Assembly: GCA_934045075.1 (NCBI GenBank)
Contig: OW203727.1
Span: 20,791,811-20,855,810 of the forward strand
Origin: Yponomeuta sedellus
Lineage: Eukaryota > Arthropoda > Insecta > Lepidoptera > Yponomeutidae
Direction of reading: 5' to 3'
Length of the DNA stretch: 64,000 nt
A program made the position numbers and the translations under genes. Every line of letters starts with the position of its first letter. Position 1 is the stretch's first letter. Positions 1 through 9,754 of this stretch are shown here, one piece after another. Under the pieces are notes generated by a model. That model did no database searches and was not told the DNA's origin. It saw nothing but the letters and a program-made list of their open reading frames with translations.

Positions 1-258
1 TCTCTACCAATTGAAGACACTGAAAACTGAATGATTGTTCTCTAACCTTTGAAACCTCTGAAAACTAAATGATTGCTCTTTAGCAATTGAAACCTCTGCA
101 AATTGAATGATTGCTCTCTACCAATTGAAACCTATGAAAACTGAATGATCGCTCTCAACCAATTGGAACCTCTGAAAACTGAACGATTGCTTTCTACCAA
201 TTGAAAACTCTGAAAACTGAATGATTGCTCTCTGCCAATTGAAACCTCTGAAAATTCT
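1..258. repeat. 38-bp minisatellite, about 6.7 units, cut by the window edge
   Basis: Units start at 1, 39, 77, 115, 153, 191 and 229, exactly 38 bases apart, each a variant of ctctaccaattgaaacctct followed by gaaaactgaatgattg. Units differ by a few substitutions with no length change. The array probably continues to the left of the window. No coding potential is evident. Confidence 0.9.
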
Positions 259-410
259 ACCAAAAAAATAACGAGCTTGTAGTAAACATGCATCTGGCAA
301 GGCCGACCGGCGACCTAGAATCCCTGGATTGTTTACGCATCTTGGATTCTCCGCTGCGCTGATCAATGGACTAGCAAACTTAATTTATGCAGTGTATAGA
401 ATAAATATTG

Positions 411-625
411 CGGCGGCAGCCCAGTGGGTAGAAACATGGACTTGGAACGGAAACGAGAGGCCCAGGTTCGATTTCCAGTGCAGGCTGTACTTTCTTTTCT
501 AACTTATGAACTTATAGAAGCAACACCACTCGCTAATAGTGACGGAAAACGTCGTGAAGAAACCTGAGTGTCTGAGGTGAATACCTCAGCACCTGAAATT
601 GTCATTGCCAGTCTCCGGTGGGCAC
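411..625 (+). repeat. tRNA-derived SINE (gcggcggcagcc family)
   Basis: The head gcggcggcagcccagtggg with gtagaaac is an A-box-like tRNA D-arm, and ggttcgatttcc is a B-box. The body ends with an 'aatacctcagc' and 'gggcacgcg' tail that recurs elsewhere in the window. A better-preserved relative lies at 42771-42970. Pieces of the tail recur at 61665-61790 and 63655-63812. Confidence 0.75.
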
Positions 626-651
626 GCGTAGTAATCAAGCCTGTGGTGAGC

Positions 652-927
652 GGTTCTCTGCCTTTTTGCAGAAACATTTTCGGCCGATTATCATTTGGCA
701 ACTAACGTTTCAAATAATATTATTTTGCGGAATAATCATTTGCCAACTATTCTTATATATTTTTTTGATTTCCCAACCTCGTAGTTGCCAACTGTTTGTT
801 TGGTTTGCTTTTTATAATGAAATCTTTCAAAATGCCAACTAGCGTAGCGTATATTTAAGTAGCGTATATTTTACGCGCAATAGTCATTCAGTCGGCCAAA
901 ATTTTTTCTGCAAAAAGGCAGAGAACC
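652..927. mobile_element. MITE with terminal inverted repeats of about 36 bp
   Basis: The left end starts ggttctctgcctttttgcag and the right end is its inverse complement, tgcaaaaaggcagagaacc. Pairing continues inward for about 36 bases with few mismatches. The inside is AT-rich, non-coding and 276 bp overall, so this is a non-autonomous DNA element. No clear target duplication was found, so the superfamily is unassigned. Confidence 0.75.
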
Positions 928-1367
928 TTCGGTCTTACATGTTCAACCTAACACGCTCCTTCGCGCTCCGCTACGCTACGCGCTTCGTCGCACCTATATT
1001 TTTGTCGCAGATTGAGTCTCGTCGGCCACCCCTCTAGCCAGTAATATTTCCATTCCCAGTAATATTTTTCTTAAATTAAAAATGCAAATATTTTTTTTTT
1101 ATCATAAAATCAATGTATGAAAAGGGAACTTACACTGACGAAACTTTATTCATGTAATAGTTGTTTGCCTAGTAAAAGACTTGACAAACAATAAATTCCC
1201 AAAACGTTTTGTGTCATTATAATAATCAGCTTAACAATAATCCTACCAAATGAAACATTGCGATACAAAAATTTGTAAATCGTTTGTTGTCAACGTAAAA
1301 AATAGGTAAAACGTTGGTTGGCAAGTGATAATCAGCGTAACAATTTTCTGCGAAAAGGCAGGACACC
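928..1367. other. AT-rich spacer
   Basis: No ORF with a recognisable product and no strong repeat signature. A short piece near 1344-1362 resembles the end of the MITE just upstream. Confidence 0.5.
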
Positions 1368-1572
1368 GTGGTGAGCACTTGTCAACTCTGCGCGCGCACT
1401 ACAAACTCCAACATTCCTGCATCGTGCAATCAAAGTGTTTCAATAACATACCATAAATATAACGTCCGACTAACAATAGTTGGACCGGCCATCCCCAGGC
1501 ATACGATCTGCCTGGCGGGAAATTTCTCTTTATTGTGGAAGAGCACGATCACCCGCTCTTCCTTATAGTGAG
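1368..1572 (+). repeat. 200-bp interspersed repeat, copy 1 of 3
   Basis: Shares a long, closely similar block with 46605-46805 and 33918-34062, both in the opposite orientation. Shared landmarks are gtcaactctgcgcgcgcact, a small palindrome around tccgactaacaatagttgga, and a terminal hairpin gaagagc...gctcttcc near 1540-1562. The hairpin near one end suggests a Helitron-like or structured non-autonomous element, but the class is unproven. Confidence 0.65.
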
Positions 1573-1860
1573 GTAAAATACGTAGAGAAGAGAATATTTT
1601 ATTTCAAGCGTATCGAATGAACTGACATGGAAAAACTATCTGTCACGTCTGACATAAAACTTTTCATAAAGAGTTCCATCCTACTTGGACTTCCACAAGC
1701 CCATACTCTCTCTGTGAGAGAAGGCCTGACGTTTACGACACGTTTAGCGGCTACGTAAATAGAATAAATTTACTGTTTTCTTTATCAGATGAAAAAATAG
1801 AGAGAGAGTGTATATAGTGGCATTACTTCTTAACACATTTCGTTATTTAAATATGATTTG

Positions 1861-2235
1861 TATAATTTAGATATTTAGATAGAATATTACGTATTGTATG
1901 TACACCAGAAGAGACATAAAAGACTGAAACAGTGTCATTGTACGGTACATTTGGCGACTTTATCAAAGTAATTTCTACCAGTCGATCACTAATGTGCATC
2001 TGAACATATTATGCAAGATATTTTTTATATTTAATACACCCACTTAAACTGTTCTTAGATATGAAATAAATAGGAATAAACATACATAAATAAGAAAATC
2101 CAGATAGATAGATAAAATATTCTTTATTGCATGTACACCAGGAATAAAAGATTTAAAAAATAACAGTGCAGTACAAGTGGCGGCCTCATTAATAAAAGTA
2201 ATTTCTTCCAGACAACCATTATAGAAAGAGATGAA
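1861..2235 (-). repeat. Two diverged non-LTR retroelement 3' ends
   Basis: Two similar blocks, 1865-2000 and 2103-2235, share 'ttgcatgtacaccag' and 'aaaagtaatttct'. Read on the minus strand they end in ...caataaag...ttttatctatctatc, the usual 3' terminus of a Lepidoptera non-LTR element. Both are short and non-coding. Similar ends appear near 13335. Confidence 0.6.
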
Positions 2236-2339
2236 CGAAAAAAATATCGCACATAGTACCAGAAAGAGAGTTCAGTTTCAGCTGCGTTTTCATAACATAC
2301 CATCCACGCATCACAATCACAAGTTCTAGAACGAAATTA

Positions 2340-2550
2340 GGATACGCTGGTATGTGGTAGCCAGACAACGACATCACAAACATGGAAAACACCTAAACTG
2401 CGGTTATTTGTATAAACTAAGGTGCGGTAAACGGCTCCCTGTGCGAATCGAATCCACGGCCTCTGGCACGGTAGTCCAACGACTTGCCGCTAGTCCAGTG
2501 AGGCAGTCAATGCATATGAACCATGATTATACTGCCGTTCACTAACTAAA
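2340..2550 (-). repeat. tRNA-derived SINE fragment
   Basis: The minus strand carries ggattcgattcgc, a B-box (T-arm) motif, followed by a non-tRNA body that includes 'acaaacatggaaaac'. Related degraded heads lie at 3123-3270 and 3436-3520, and a better one at 42060-42140. It is not a functional tRNA. Confidence 0.6.
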
Positions 2551-2863
2551 ACGCAGCTAAGTCTCACTTGACGGTTTTTTTACTTTTTAATGTAATATTA
2601 ATATATTTCACATTTCCTATCTTTTGATCTAAGAAGCATCTTTCTAGCATTATGCGTTTCGGAGATAAGTTTAGCATAGTGTGTTAGTAGTTCTGCCACA
2701 GTTCTATGTAGCTTACTTCATTAGAAAGCGGCTATACCACAATACGTCGCTTGATAAAAGCTTAAAGTCCGATAACTAACGGTTGACGAGACATTTTTCG
2801 ATACAAGATATTCCATAATTACTTTGCTAAATTCCCCAAAAATTTTTGGCGGAATTTAGCAAA

Positions 2864-2988
2864 GTTCGTTATCAACCCTTGTACGTCCCCACTGCTGGGG
2901 TACGGGTCTCTTCCTGCATCGCAGGAAGGTTAGGCCATACTCCACCACGGGGGCCAAGTCCGGGTTGGTGGAGGGTTGGTCCGGTTTA
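2864..2988 (-). repeat. 5S-like SINE, tail fragment
   Basis: The 3' half of the family described at 11229-11608, in reverse orientation: ggtctcttcctgcatcgcag then ggttaggccatactccacca. The head is missing. Confidence 0.75.
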
Positions 2989-3122
2989 GCAAAGTAATTT
3001 TCACTATTTAATTCTATTATGGATTCCCGCAAAGTAACGCCTGATTCCATGCAATATTCTACAATTCTCATAAATAAATAGCTTCTACACAACACATTAC
3101 TTGACCTGGTGCCAAACTAGGA

Positions 3123-3520
3123 CACCCTGTATTATGGTAACCAGTGAATGAAGTCACAGACATACACCCAGACTGAGGCCTTTTGTACAATGTACAGCGA
3201 CCCCAATGGGAATCGAATCCACGAGCCATGGTAATCAGTCGTGATACCGCCGCAACACCGAGATTGTCATAATAATAAATAAATATTCATGGACATATTA
3301 CACAGATCTCTTTAGCCCTATACCAAGTACAACTAAATGACTTGTGTTATAGGTGCTAACTCGACGATAGATTTAATACAATAAATACATAGATAATATC
3401 CAAGACCCGAGACAAACTAGAAAAGTTCGTTTTCCAGTATGACCCGGCCGGGGATCGAACCCGAGGCCTTTGGTTTTACAGTCAGCGTGCCAAACGGCTG
3501 CGCCACCGAGGCCGTCAATA
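3123..3520 (-). repeat. Degraded tRNA-SINE heads with a CR1/L2-like tail between
   Basis: The blocks 3123-3270 and 3436-3520 hold reverse B-boxes (ggattcgattccc and gggttcgatcccc as read on the minus strand) with flanks ending 'gaggccgtcaa'. Between them, 3281-3360 is the inverse of a non-LTR tail ending 'gtccatgaatatttattta', also seen at 8536-8622 and 15360-15405. Confidence 0.6.
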
Positions 3521-3539
3521 ACGCGTACGGTACTTACAA

Positions 3540-4200
3540 ACACTGACAAGGCGTAAACAACCAATACAACTTTACGGCAGCGAGCAGCGTGCAACTTCGC
3601 TGTAGGTACCTCGAAGAGAGAAAGAAGCAAGGCGGAGACAACCGGTCAATCCAGATTTCACATAACGAACCGAGTTAATGACGGGATGGACTTGATTTGC
3701 GGCCAACTATAGATACTGTTTATTATTGTATTAGAATACTACTGAAACGTGGATTGATAGGGTTCTTGCGGTGGATAATGATAAATAAAATAATTTGCAA
3801 GTAGGTACGTAATATTGTCAGTAGTAGGGAGGCTTGATTCCTCACAAGGTAAGAAGTGAGAAATGTATAGTTCTTTTTATTGAAATGGTAACATCGGTTA
3901 CCAGGTTGACCGATGTCGACGAATTTTGTCAAAGTCACGACTTGATGACGAAATGGGCATTTTTTTTGTTTTTTTGTAACTAAATTTTAATTTCGACTTT
4001 GAACTATGTAGTGTGAACTAAATTAATGTTTTATCAACAGCAACTCCGAAACCATATAAAACCCACAATGATATCAAGTAACAGTACCTACATAAACTGT
4101 TTTTTTTTAAACTAAATACTAACTAAACGACACTTAAAACTAAAAGTTTGATTGTAAAATGATAGGACGGAATAAAGGAAATGACAAATATGGTGATCAC
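3540..4200. other. Gene-free AT-rich stretch
   Basis: Short ORFs only, none recognisable. No repeat boundary is visible apart from the MITE that begins at 4203. Confidence 0.45.
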
Positions 4201-4202
4201 CG

Positions 4203-4462
4203 CTACAGTCTATTTATTCTTACTTGTCCAATTTAGTAAACAAGATTCTACCCTTAAACTGTGACTTTTTAGTCCAAAAATGCCATATTATAAATGAAGT
4301 AACTTTAAACACTCTTTTAGATAACACGCTGCTAATTTTATAAACATAGTTCATGATAGTTCATGAATTTGCGAGAAAATTTCTAGTTTAGGCATCTAAT
4401 CTTAATTTTAAGGTTAGAATCTTGTTTACTAAATTGGACAAGTAAGAATAAATAGACTGTAG
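4203..4462. mobile_element. 260-bp MITE with 56-bp inverted ends
   Basis: The left arm 4203-4258 and right arm 4407-4462 are inverse complements with about one mismatch, starting ctacagtctatttattctta. The 148-bp middle is AT-rich and non-coding. The near-identity of the arms points to a fairly young insertion or recent gene conversion. Confidence 0.85.
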
Positions 4463-4578
4463 TAACGAAACTCATCTGGTGATACGGAAAAGGTTTTATT
4501 TTCTTAAATGAACCTCAAGGCTTTTGATAAGTCCGACATCCTGCCTCACTACTAAACAATAACGTTGTTATGTATAAA

Positions 4579-5104
4579 AAAACCGGCCAAGTGCGAGTCA
4601 GACTCGCGCACCGAGGAATCCGTACAAACCTGTATTATAGACCTGAGTATTTGGTATGAATTTCAATTTAATACCTCTACGCGTTTATGAGGAAATGGGT
4701 AGTAAGTTTAAAATTATAAAAAAAAATATATTATGTGATGTAACTAAAAATTTATGGTTTTCGTAATGTTTCCTTTATCTATGCTATAAGACGTTGCTGC
4801 GTACCAAATTTCAAGATTCTGAGTTCACGGGAAGCACCCTGTAGGTTTTGATTCCCTTGCAAGTGTCGAAAATTTGCGGCATAAACGGCTGTATCTTTTG
4901 ATTGCGTTGGCTTAGAAGTTTGATTTTTTCACAGCTTCAAGGGACAGTAGACCTGAGTAATTGATATAAATTTCAGCTTCATACCTCCACGCGTTCCTGA
5001 GAAAAAGGGTCTTGACAGACGGACGGACGGACGGACAGACGGACAACAAAGTGATCCTATAAGGGTTCCGTTTTTTCCTTTTGAGGTACGAAACCCTAAA
5101 AATA
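4579..5104 (+). mobile_element. Lepidoptera ccggccaag...(GGAC)n repeat, copy 1
   Basis: Starts ccggccaagtgcgagtcaga after an A run, contains the short tandem gacggacggacggacagacg, and ends ccttttgaggtacg then ccctaaaaa. Near-identical copies lie at 24199-24717 (same orientation) and 62650-63118 (opposite). An 'agggttccgt' block pairs with 'ggtacggaaccct' at the other end. This is a very common non-coding repeat of moth and butterfly genomes. Confidence 0.85.
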
Positions 5105-5439
5105 CAGTTTTTTTATGAAAATGGTCTGAGTCGTTGCCAGATAATTCTTTTTATGTAGCCTATAAACGACCCACAGAAGGGCACAAGCCTACTCTCAGAG
5201 AGCGAGAAACAGAGAGGGATAGAGTATAGGCTTAATTACCATGCGAAATTACTAGATTAACTAGATAATAAAATGTTAGAAACTCTAGGGTCGGCGGACT
5301 AAAGCACATAAGTCAAAATGTCATTCAATTATTTGTTCTTTTTAAAACATCTCCTATAAGCGTCCCACGGCAGGGCACATACCTTCTCTCAGAGAGAAAG
5401 TAAAACATAAAAACGGCCAAAAACGGAAAAAAATGTTCG

Positions 5440-5625
5440 AGTAGTATAAAACAGCGCCCCCTGCAGTACAATACCACCATACTGGGATCCCCAACCTGTG
5501 CCCAACCCGCAAGCCCAGCGTGGGGATTATGGGCAGTACCCCCCCAATGGCACAACTTTGCACCATAGGGGAAGGCTATGTCCAGCAGTGGACTAATACA
5601 GCCTGAAGAAGAAGAAGAAGTTTAA
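5440..5625 (+). repeat. RTE-linked SINE-like element
   Basis: Carries gcgccccctgcagtacaat, then cagcgtggggattatgggca, then ggctatgtccagcagtggac and a (gaa)n end. The last block is the 3' coding end of an RTE-type ORF (compare 57160-57455), so this looks like a short element that shares its 3' tail with a partner LINE. No intact ORF. Confidence 0.7.
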
Positions 5626-5954
5626 AATAAGTTATCATTTGTATTACATTTGGTGGCGCAAGTTGACCACGCTTAGCGCTTTAAGAGAGTATTTTCCTAC
5701 GTTATATGAAAATAGTCTCATGATTTTGCGTCATTAAAAATTAGTCTTGATTGCTCTTGATCCATATAGTTAGAGTTGTGCCAATAAGCAGCATGCAGTT
5801 AGCAGTGGCGTGACTGGCAATGATTATTTTCCCACTTTTCAGGATTCATTGACTCCAGTGCTGTTTTCTCTCAGGCACGCAAGTTCAATCGCTTCACCAA
5901 CTGATAACGTGAAATGTGCCACTTTTTTCTTGAATACTCACGCGGTTTTTCCCT

Positions 5955-6374
5955 CATTATAGTATTTTCTAAGGTTAACACGAGCAGTAGACATAATTAA
6001 AACTGTTTTTACACGGATTATGCTCGCTTATTACATTTTTACAATTTTCCGACCTTTCGGCACTTTTTCAGGTGCCGTGGTCCCGGATGACTGAGGTGAT
6101 AGGCGTCTTTTAGAAAGCAATAACGGTTAGTTTACTACCCTCGGCAAAAATTACAAAAATTATAAAAATAATTGGTTTGTCTATTTTGGAACGTAACTTC
6201 ATAATTAACTTTTGTAATTTTTGCCGAGGGTAGTAAACTAACCGTTATTGCTTTCTAAAAGACGCCTATCACCTCAGTCATCCGGGACCACGGCACCTGA
6301 AAAAGTGCCGAAACGACGGAAAATTGTAAAAATGTAATAAACGAGCATAAATCCGTGTAAAAACAGTTTTAATT
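5955..6374. mobile_element. Foldback element with arms of about 164 bp
   Basis: 5995-6158 and 6210-6374 are inverse complements at roughly 97 percent identity with one indel (outer end aattaaaactg). The loop is about 51 bases. The lead-in agtattttctaaggttaaca at 5961 is found again at 53161, where the same arm exists in single copy. That suggests this locus arose by inverted duplication of an ordinary element. Confidence 0.85.
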
Positions 6375-6640
6375 TTTCCCTCATTATTCGAGAACACTTA
6401 TTGTTGTAAAATTAAACTTTGAAATGATTAATCGCACAAAACCGTTCATGCACTTTTGTTACAGCCACAAAAAACCGCATCTTGAACAGAGTCCTTCATA
6501 CAACACGATCTCTAGTCTTGGTCCCAAACTAGGATACCGAGTAATGTATTTACTGTCTTTAAAGTAATGTAATATCTATAATTATCAGCGGAGGCCAATC
6601 CAAATAGTATAAAGTTACGATGATCGGAAAGATTAGGAGA

Positions 6641-6868
6641 TTTAAATACTATTTTTATTTTTAATGCACTAACCCGTGCTAAGGACAATTTTAAAACCCT
6701 ATTTTAGAGGCTAAAAATACAGAGAATAGTGTAGAGGTTCAAAATTTCACTGATGCCGGTGAGTCGCTCATTAGTTCAGTTGGAAAGAGCGCTGGCACGG
6801 ATAGCCAGAGGTCGCGGGTTTGAATCCCGGTATGGGTGGAATTTTTAGCCTCTGAAATAGGTTTTTTA
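6641..6868 (+). repeat. tRNA-derived SINE (aggctaaaaat family)
   Basis: The tRNA-like core contains gagcgctggcacggatagcc, then 'agaggtcgcgggtttgaatc' (B-box). It is bracketed by ctattttagaggctaaaaat on the left and its inverse on the right. Other copies: 8210-8332, 13856-14052, 22772-22946, 41457-41565, 43598-43768, 44178-44416, 46295-46411, 57880-58203. The core lacks a pairing acceptor stem and U33, so it is not a working tRNA. Confidence 0.8.
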
Positions 6869-7216
6869 CAAGATTAGGAGATTTAAATTAAGGAAAAAGG
6901 CCAGGAAAGCACTACCAACAGTCTAATTTGAATCTAACCGCGTCTGAGAAAAGGTGATCTGCGTAAATCATTGGCAGTTCTGACGGGCCCCTGCTCACTG
7001 ATTAGATACTTCCAAATTATCGAACTAACCTACTGCTAGCTTTGCCGAGGATGCCTTGATGAGGAACCACCCGCCCATCAAAATATTCACTATAAGAGCG
7101 TGTAAAAGCAACGGACCGTCATCGTTGGACAGCTAAGATTCGTTCAGGAGGCCAGGAATTACGTTAAATTGTCGGTTTTCTGGAATTATACGAATCCTTC
7201 ACCCCACTCCGAACTT

Positions 7217-7490
7217 CGTTATCATTCGTTATCAACCCTTGTACCTATGTCCCCATTGCTAGGGCACGGGTCTCTTCCTGCATCGCAGGAAGGTTAGGCC
7301 ATACTCCACCACGGGGGCCAAGTCCGGGTTGGTGGAGGATTGTAAGACATTGGCGGGCCTTACTGTCAGAAGTTATCAAGCCGCCGATAAGGCCTCTGAC
7401 ATGGCTTAACGACTGCCATTATATGACAGCCGGCACCAACGGCTTAACGTGCCTTGCGAAGCACGGAAGCGCCGAACTCCGAACTTGAAA
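7217..7490 (-). repeat. 5S-like SINE, 3' two-thirds
   Basis: Reverse copy of the 11229-11608 family, from ttatcaacccttgtacctat to gccttgcgaagcacggaagc. The 5S-like head is absent. Confidence 0.75.
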
Positions 7491-7536
7491 TGTTTATAAT
7501 ATAGAAAAATATTTTGAAGAAGATGAAAAGTGCCCG

Positions 7537-7665
7537 GAACGGTGCGTGCGTGCAACGATTTATGAACGTTGATGAAGCGAAGTTGATCTGTCAGGATCGT
7601 GGCAAGTGGCAGTCCCTGGTTTTTGCTTACCCCACTGGAGTTCAGGCGTGAGGTTATGGTACGTT
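7537..7665 (+). repeat. Retroelement ORF 3'-end fragment
   Basis: The plus strand translates to a tail like RFMNVDEAKLICQDRGKWQ followed by SLVFA, with frame breaks. Matching pieces occur at 29700-29823, 29855-29971 (inverse), 41010-41160 (inverse) and 63953-64000 (inverse). Only the last ~45 codons of some retroelement ORF are present each time; the family is not identified. Confidence 0.55.
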
Positions 7666-7689
7666 TATATGTGGAAGAAATATCTTTCA

Positions 7690-8195
7690 GAGATAATCTC
7701 GCCTTTGTACGTGTTATTTCTTATGCAATGTCGTATTAAATGTTTCGTGCGCAATAAATTATAATAAAGGTATTTTAAAAAACAAATAACATATAAATAT
7801 GTAAATACTGTTAAATTAATAATAAAACTTCTGTCTATCATTTACATATTAACAGTTTTTTTTCAACATACACATAGTATCAATTGATTCGCAGCTTTTC
7901 CAATAGGAATATATCGAGATTTTATTACTCGGAACTTACCTACTACTTACTGAGTTATTCAATAAGGAAATTAGATGTAAGTTATCTAGAAGCTCATTAA
8001 CTATACGAGTATTGCAGTAAACGTAGACAGGATGTTGGTACTTGTCTGTTATCTCATTAAAGAGAAGGTTAGGCCCCTCCCACAAAGTTAAAAAAGGTCT
8101 CGAAGAACACATAACTAACAAGATAACAAGACGTTAACTATGGTCTGTTAGCTTTTAGCATATACCTCGGGCTCTAGAGTAGGCTTTGGTTTTCG
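7690..8195. other. AT-rich gene-free stretch
   Basis: No ORF of note and no repeat with clear ends. The 'ctgttagcttttagcatatacc' text at 8147 recurs inverted near 8412-8433, hinting at a degraded inverted repeat around the SINE at 8210. Confidence 0.4.
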
Positions 8196-8209
8196 CCAAT
8201 TTTCGTACT

Positions 8210-8332
8210 CAAAAACCTATTTAGAATTTTGATTTTATACTAATTTTGATATCCGTGGCTGGCACGGATAGCCAGAGGTTGCGGGTTCGAATCCCGGCAT
8301 GGGTGAAATTTTTAGCCTCTAAATAGGTTTTT
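8210..8332 (+). repeat. tRNA-derived SINE (aggctaaaaat family), 5'-shortened
   Basis: The core ggctggcacggatagccaga, B-box gggttcgaatcccgg and terminal ttagcctctaaataggtttt are intact. The upstream part is missing. Confidence 0.75.
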
Positions 8333-8460
8333 AAGTTATAGTAATATGTTTTAAGTTTGTTACTGTGGCGTGTGCACTGTTTCTATAATAAATGTTTTTC
8401 TTCTTCTTCAGGTATACTCTAAAAGCTAACAGACTATACTTCATCTAAATACTTACTATC

Positions 8461-8860
8461 ATCATCATCATCAACCCATTATGTCCCCACCAAGAGGCAC
8501 AAGTCTCTTCCCTAAGGAAGGTATAGGCCATAACACAAGTCATTTAGTTGTACTTAGTATAGGTATAACAAGATCTGTGTACCTAATATGTCCATGAATA
8601 TTTATTTATTATTATTATAATCCACTACGGGGCCGAATCCGGATTGGTGAAGGCTTGCAAGACTAGTCGCTGGTCTTACTGTCAGAAGTTTTCAAGCCGC
8701 CCTCAGGCCTCTGAAATGGCTGAGCGACTGCCAAATATCCACTGCAGCCGCCACCAACTGCGAAGCACGGAAGCGCTGGGAAAAATGCCACTACCGGTGG
8801 TCACGGGACGGTCACGGGACTGAATATCTCAGTAGCACGCCAATATCCACGATAGGAGCA
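8461..8860 (-). repeat. Diverged 5S-like SINE interrupted by a non-LTR tail
   Basis: The SINE text (cccattatgtccccaccaag, then ggcctctgaaatggctgagc) is broken at 8536-8625 by a CR1/L2-like 3' end ending 'gtccatgaatatttatttatt'. The SINE resumes afterwards. The interruption gives an age order: SINE first, tail later. Confidence 0.6.
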
Positions 8861-9104
8861 ATTTTCTCTAGCGGGCACGCAATTAGACTGAAGAAACCGT
8901 TAGTGGTCAGTAAGCCTAGCACGATCTCGATGCGTGGGTTTGGCAGAACGATAAAACGCGCGCCATCACGTTCTAAGCTGTTGTTACACAGTTATGGAAA
9001 AAAAAAATATTTAAAAAAATAAAAGAACCCGACTGCAGTGATAAATCAACTGAAAGGGAAAAAATAAGATAATTTTATTTTCAAATGCTAATGTCGAATC
9101 AGAA

Positions 9105-9345
9105 GAGTTCATGCTGCTTTACTTGAGGGACCAAATAATATAACTTTATAAGCATTATTTGCTCAAACTGTTGCATTTATTATTTTATATAAAATGATGC
9201 AGTCGGGACCCATTACTGTTTGTTTAAAGTCCTCTAATGGGTCCCGACTGCATCATTTTATATAAAATAATAAATGCAATAGTTTGAGCAAATAATGCTT
9301 ATAAAGTTATATTATTTGGTCCCTCAAGTAAAGCAGCATGAACTC
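9105..9345. mobile_element. Palindromic element with 111-bp arms
   Basis: 9105-9215 and 9235-9345 are inverse complements with a single mismatch and a 19-base loop. The arms begin gagttcatgctgctttactt and end atgcagtcgggacccatta. Non-coding. The near-perfect identity implies recent formation or active homogenisation. Confidence 0.9.
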
Positions 9346-9549
9346 GACAGCCAACCACCTACTAAGTTATGTAAGCATACTTAGATTAACAAAAAAAACA
9401 ATCTATGGTATTGGTTTTTGTGCGGTTAAACATGGTGCTCAAATATGTTAGTGTATTTAAAAAAATAAAAAGGCGGCAAACCAAACTATTATTTCTTAAT
9501 TACCTAGTAATTATTTTAATATTAATATTTCCTCGCATTGTTTGAGAAA

Positions 9550-9680
9550 AGCATTATACAATCCTCGGCCGGAACAGGGATTGCAGGACTCGTTCTAGAC
9601 GGCTTCGTCTACGACTCGGCCGTCTATCCCAAACTCGTCTAGCAATCCCTTACTTCTCGGCCTCTGCAGTAATGTATTAT
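9550..9680. repeat. GC-rich imperfect hairpin
   Basis: ctcggccggaacagggattg pairs imperfectly with the inverse text ending caatcccttacttctcggcc, around a small ctagacggcttcgtct hairpin. It stands out against AT-rich flanks. Probably a decayed foldback element. Confidence 0.45.
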
Positions 9681-9754
9681 TATTATTACCCCCTATGAGG
9701 TTGATATTTCTTAAATTAATGAGATAAACGAATGGCGTAGAAAGAAATAAACAC

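Noticed and set aside
5020..5045. (GGAC)n as an independent microsatellite
   Set aside because: It is an internal part of the dispersed repeat and is found at the same position in the copies at 24199 and 62650.
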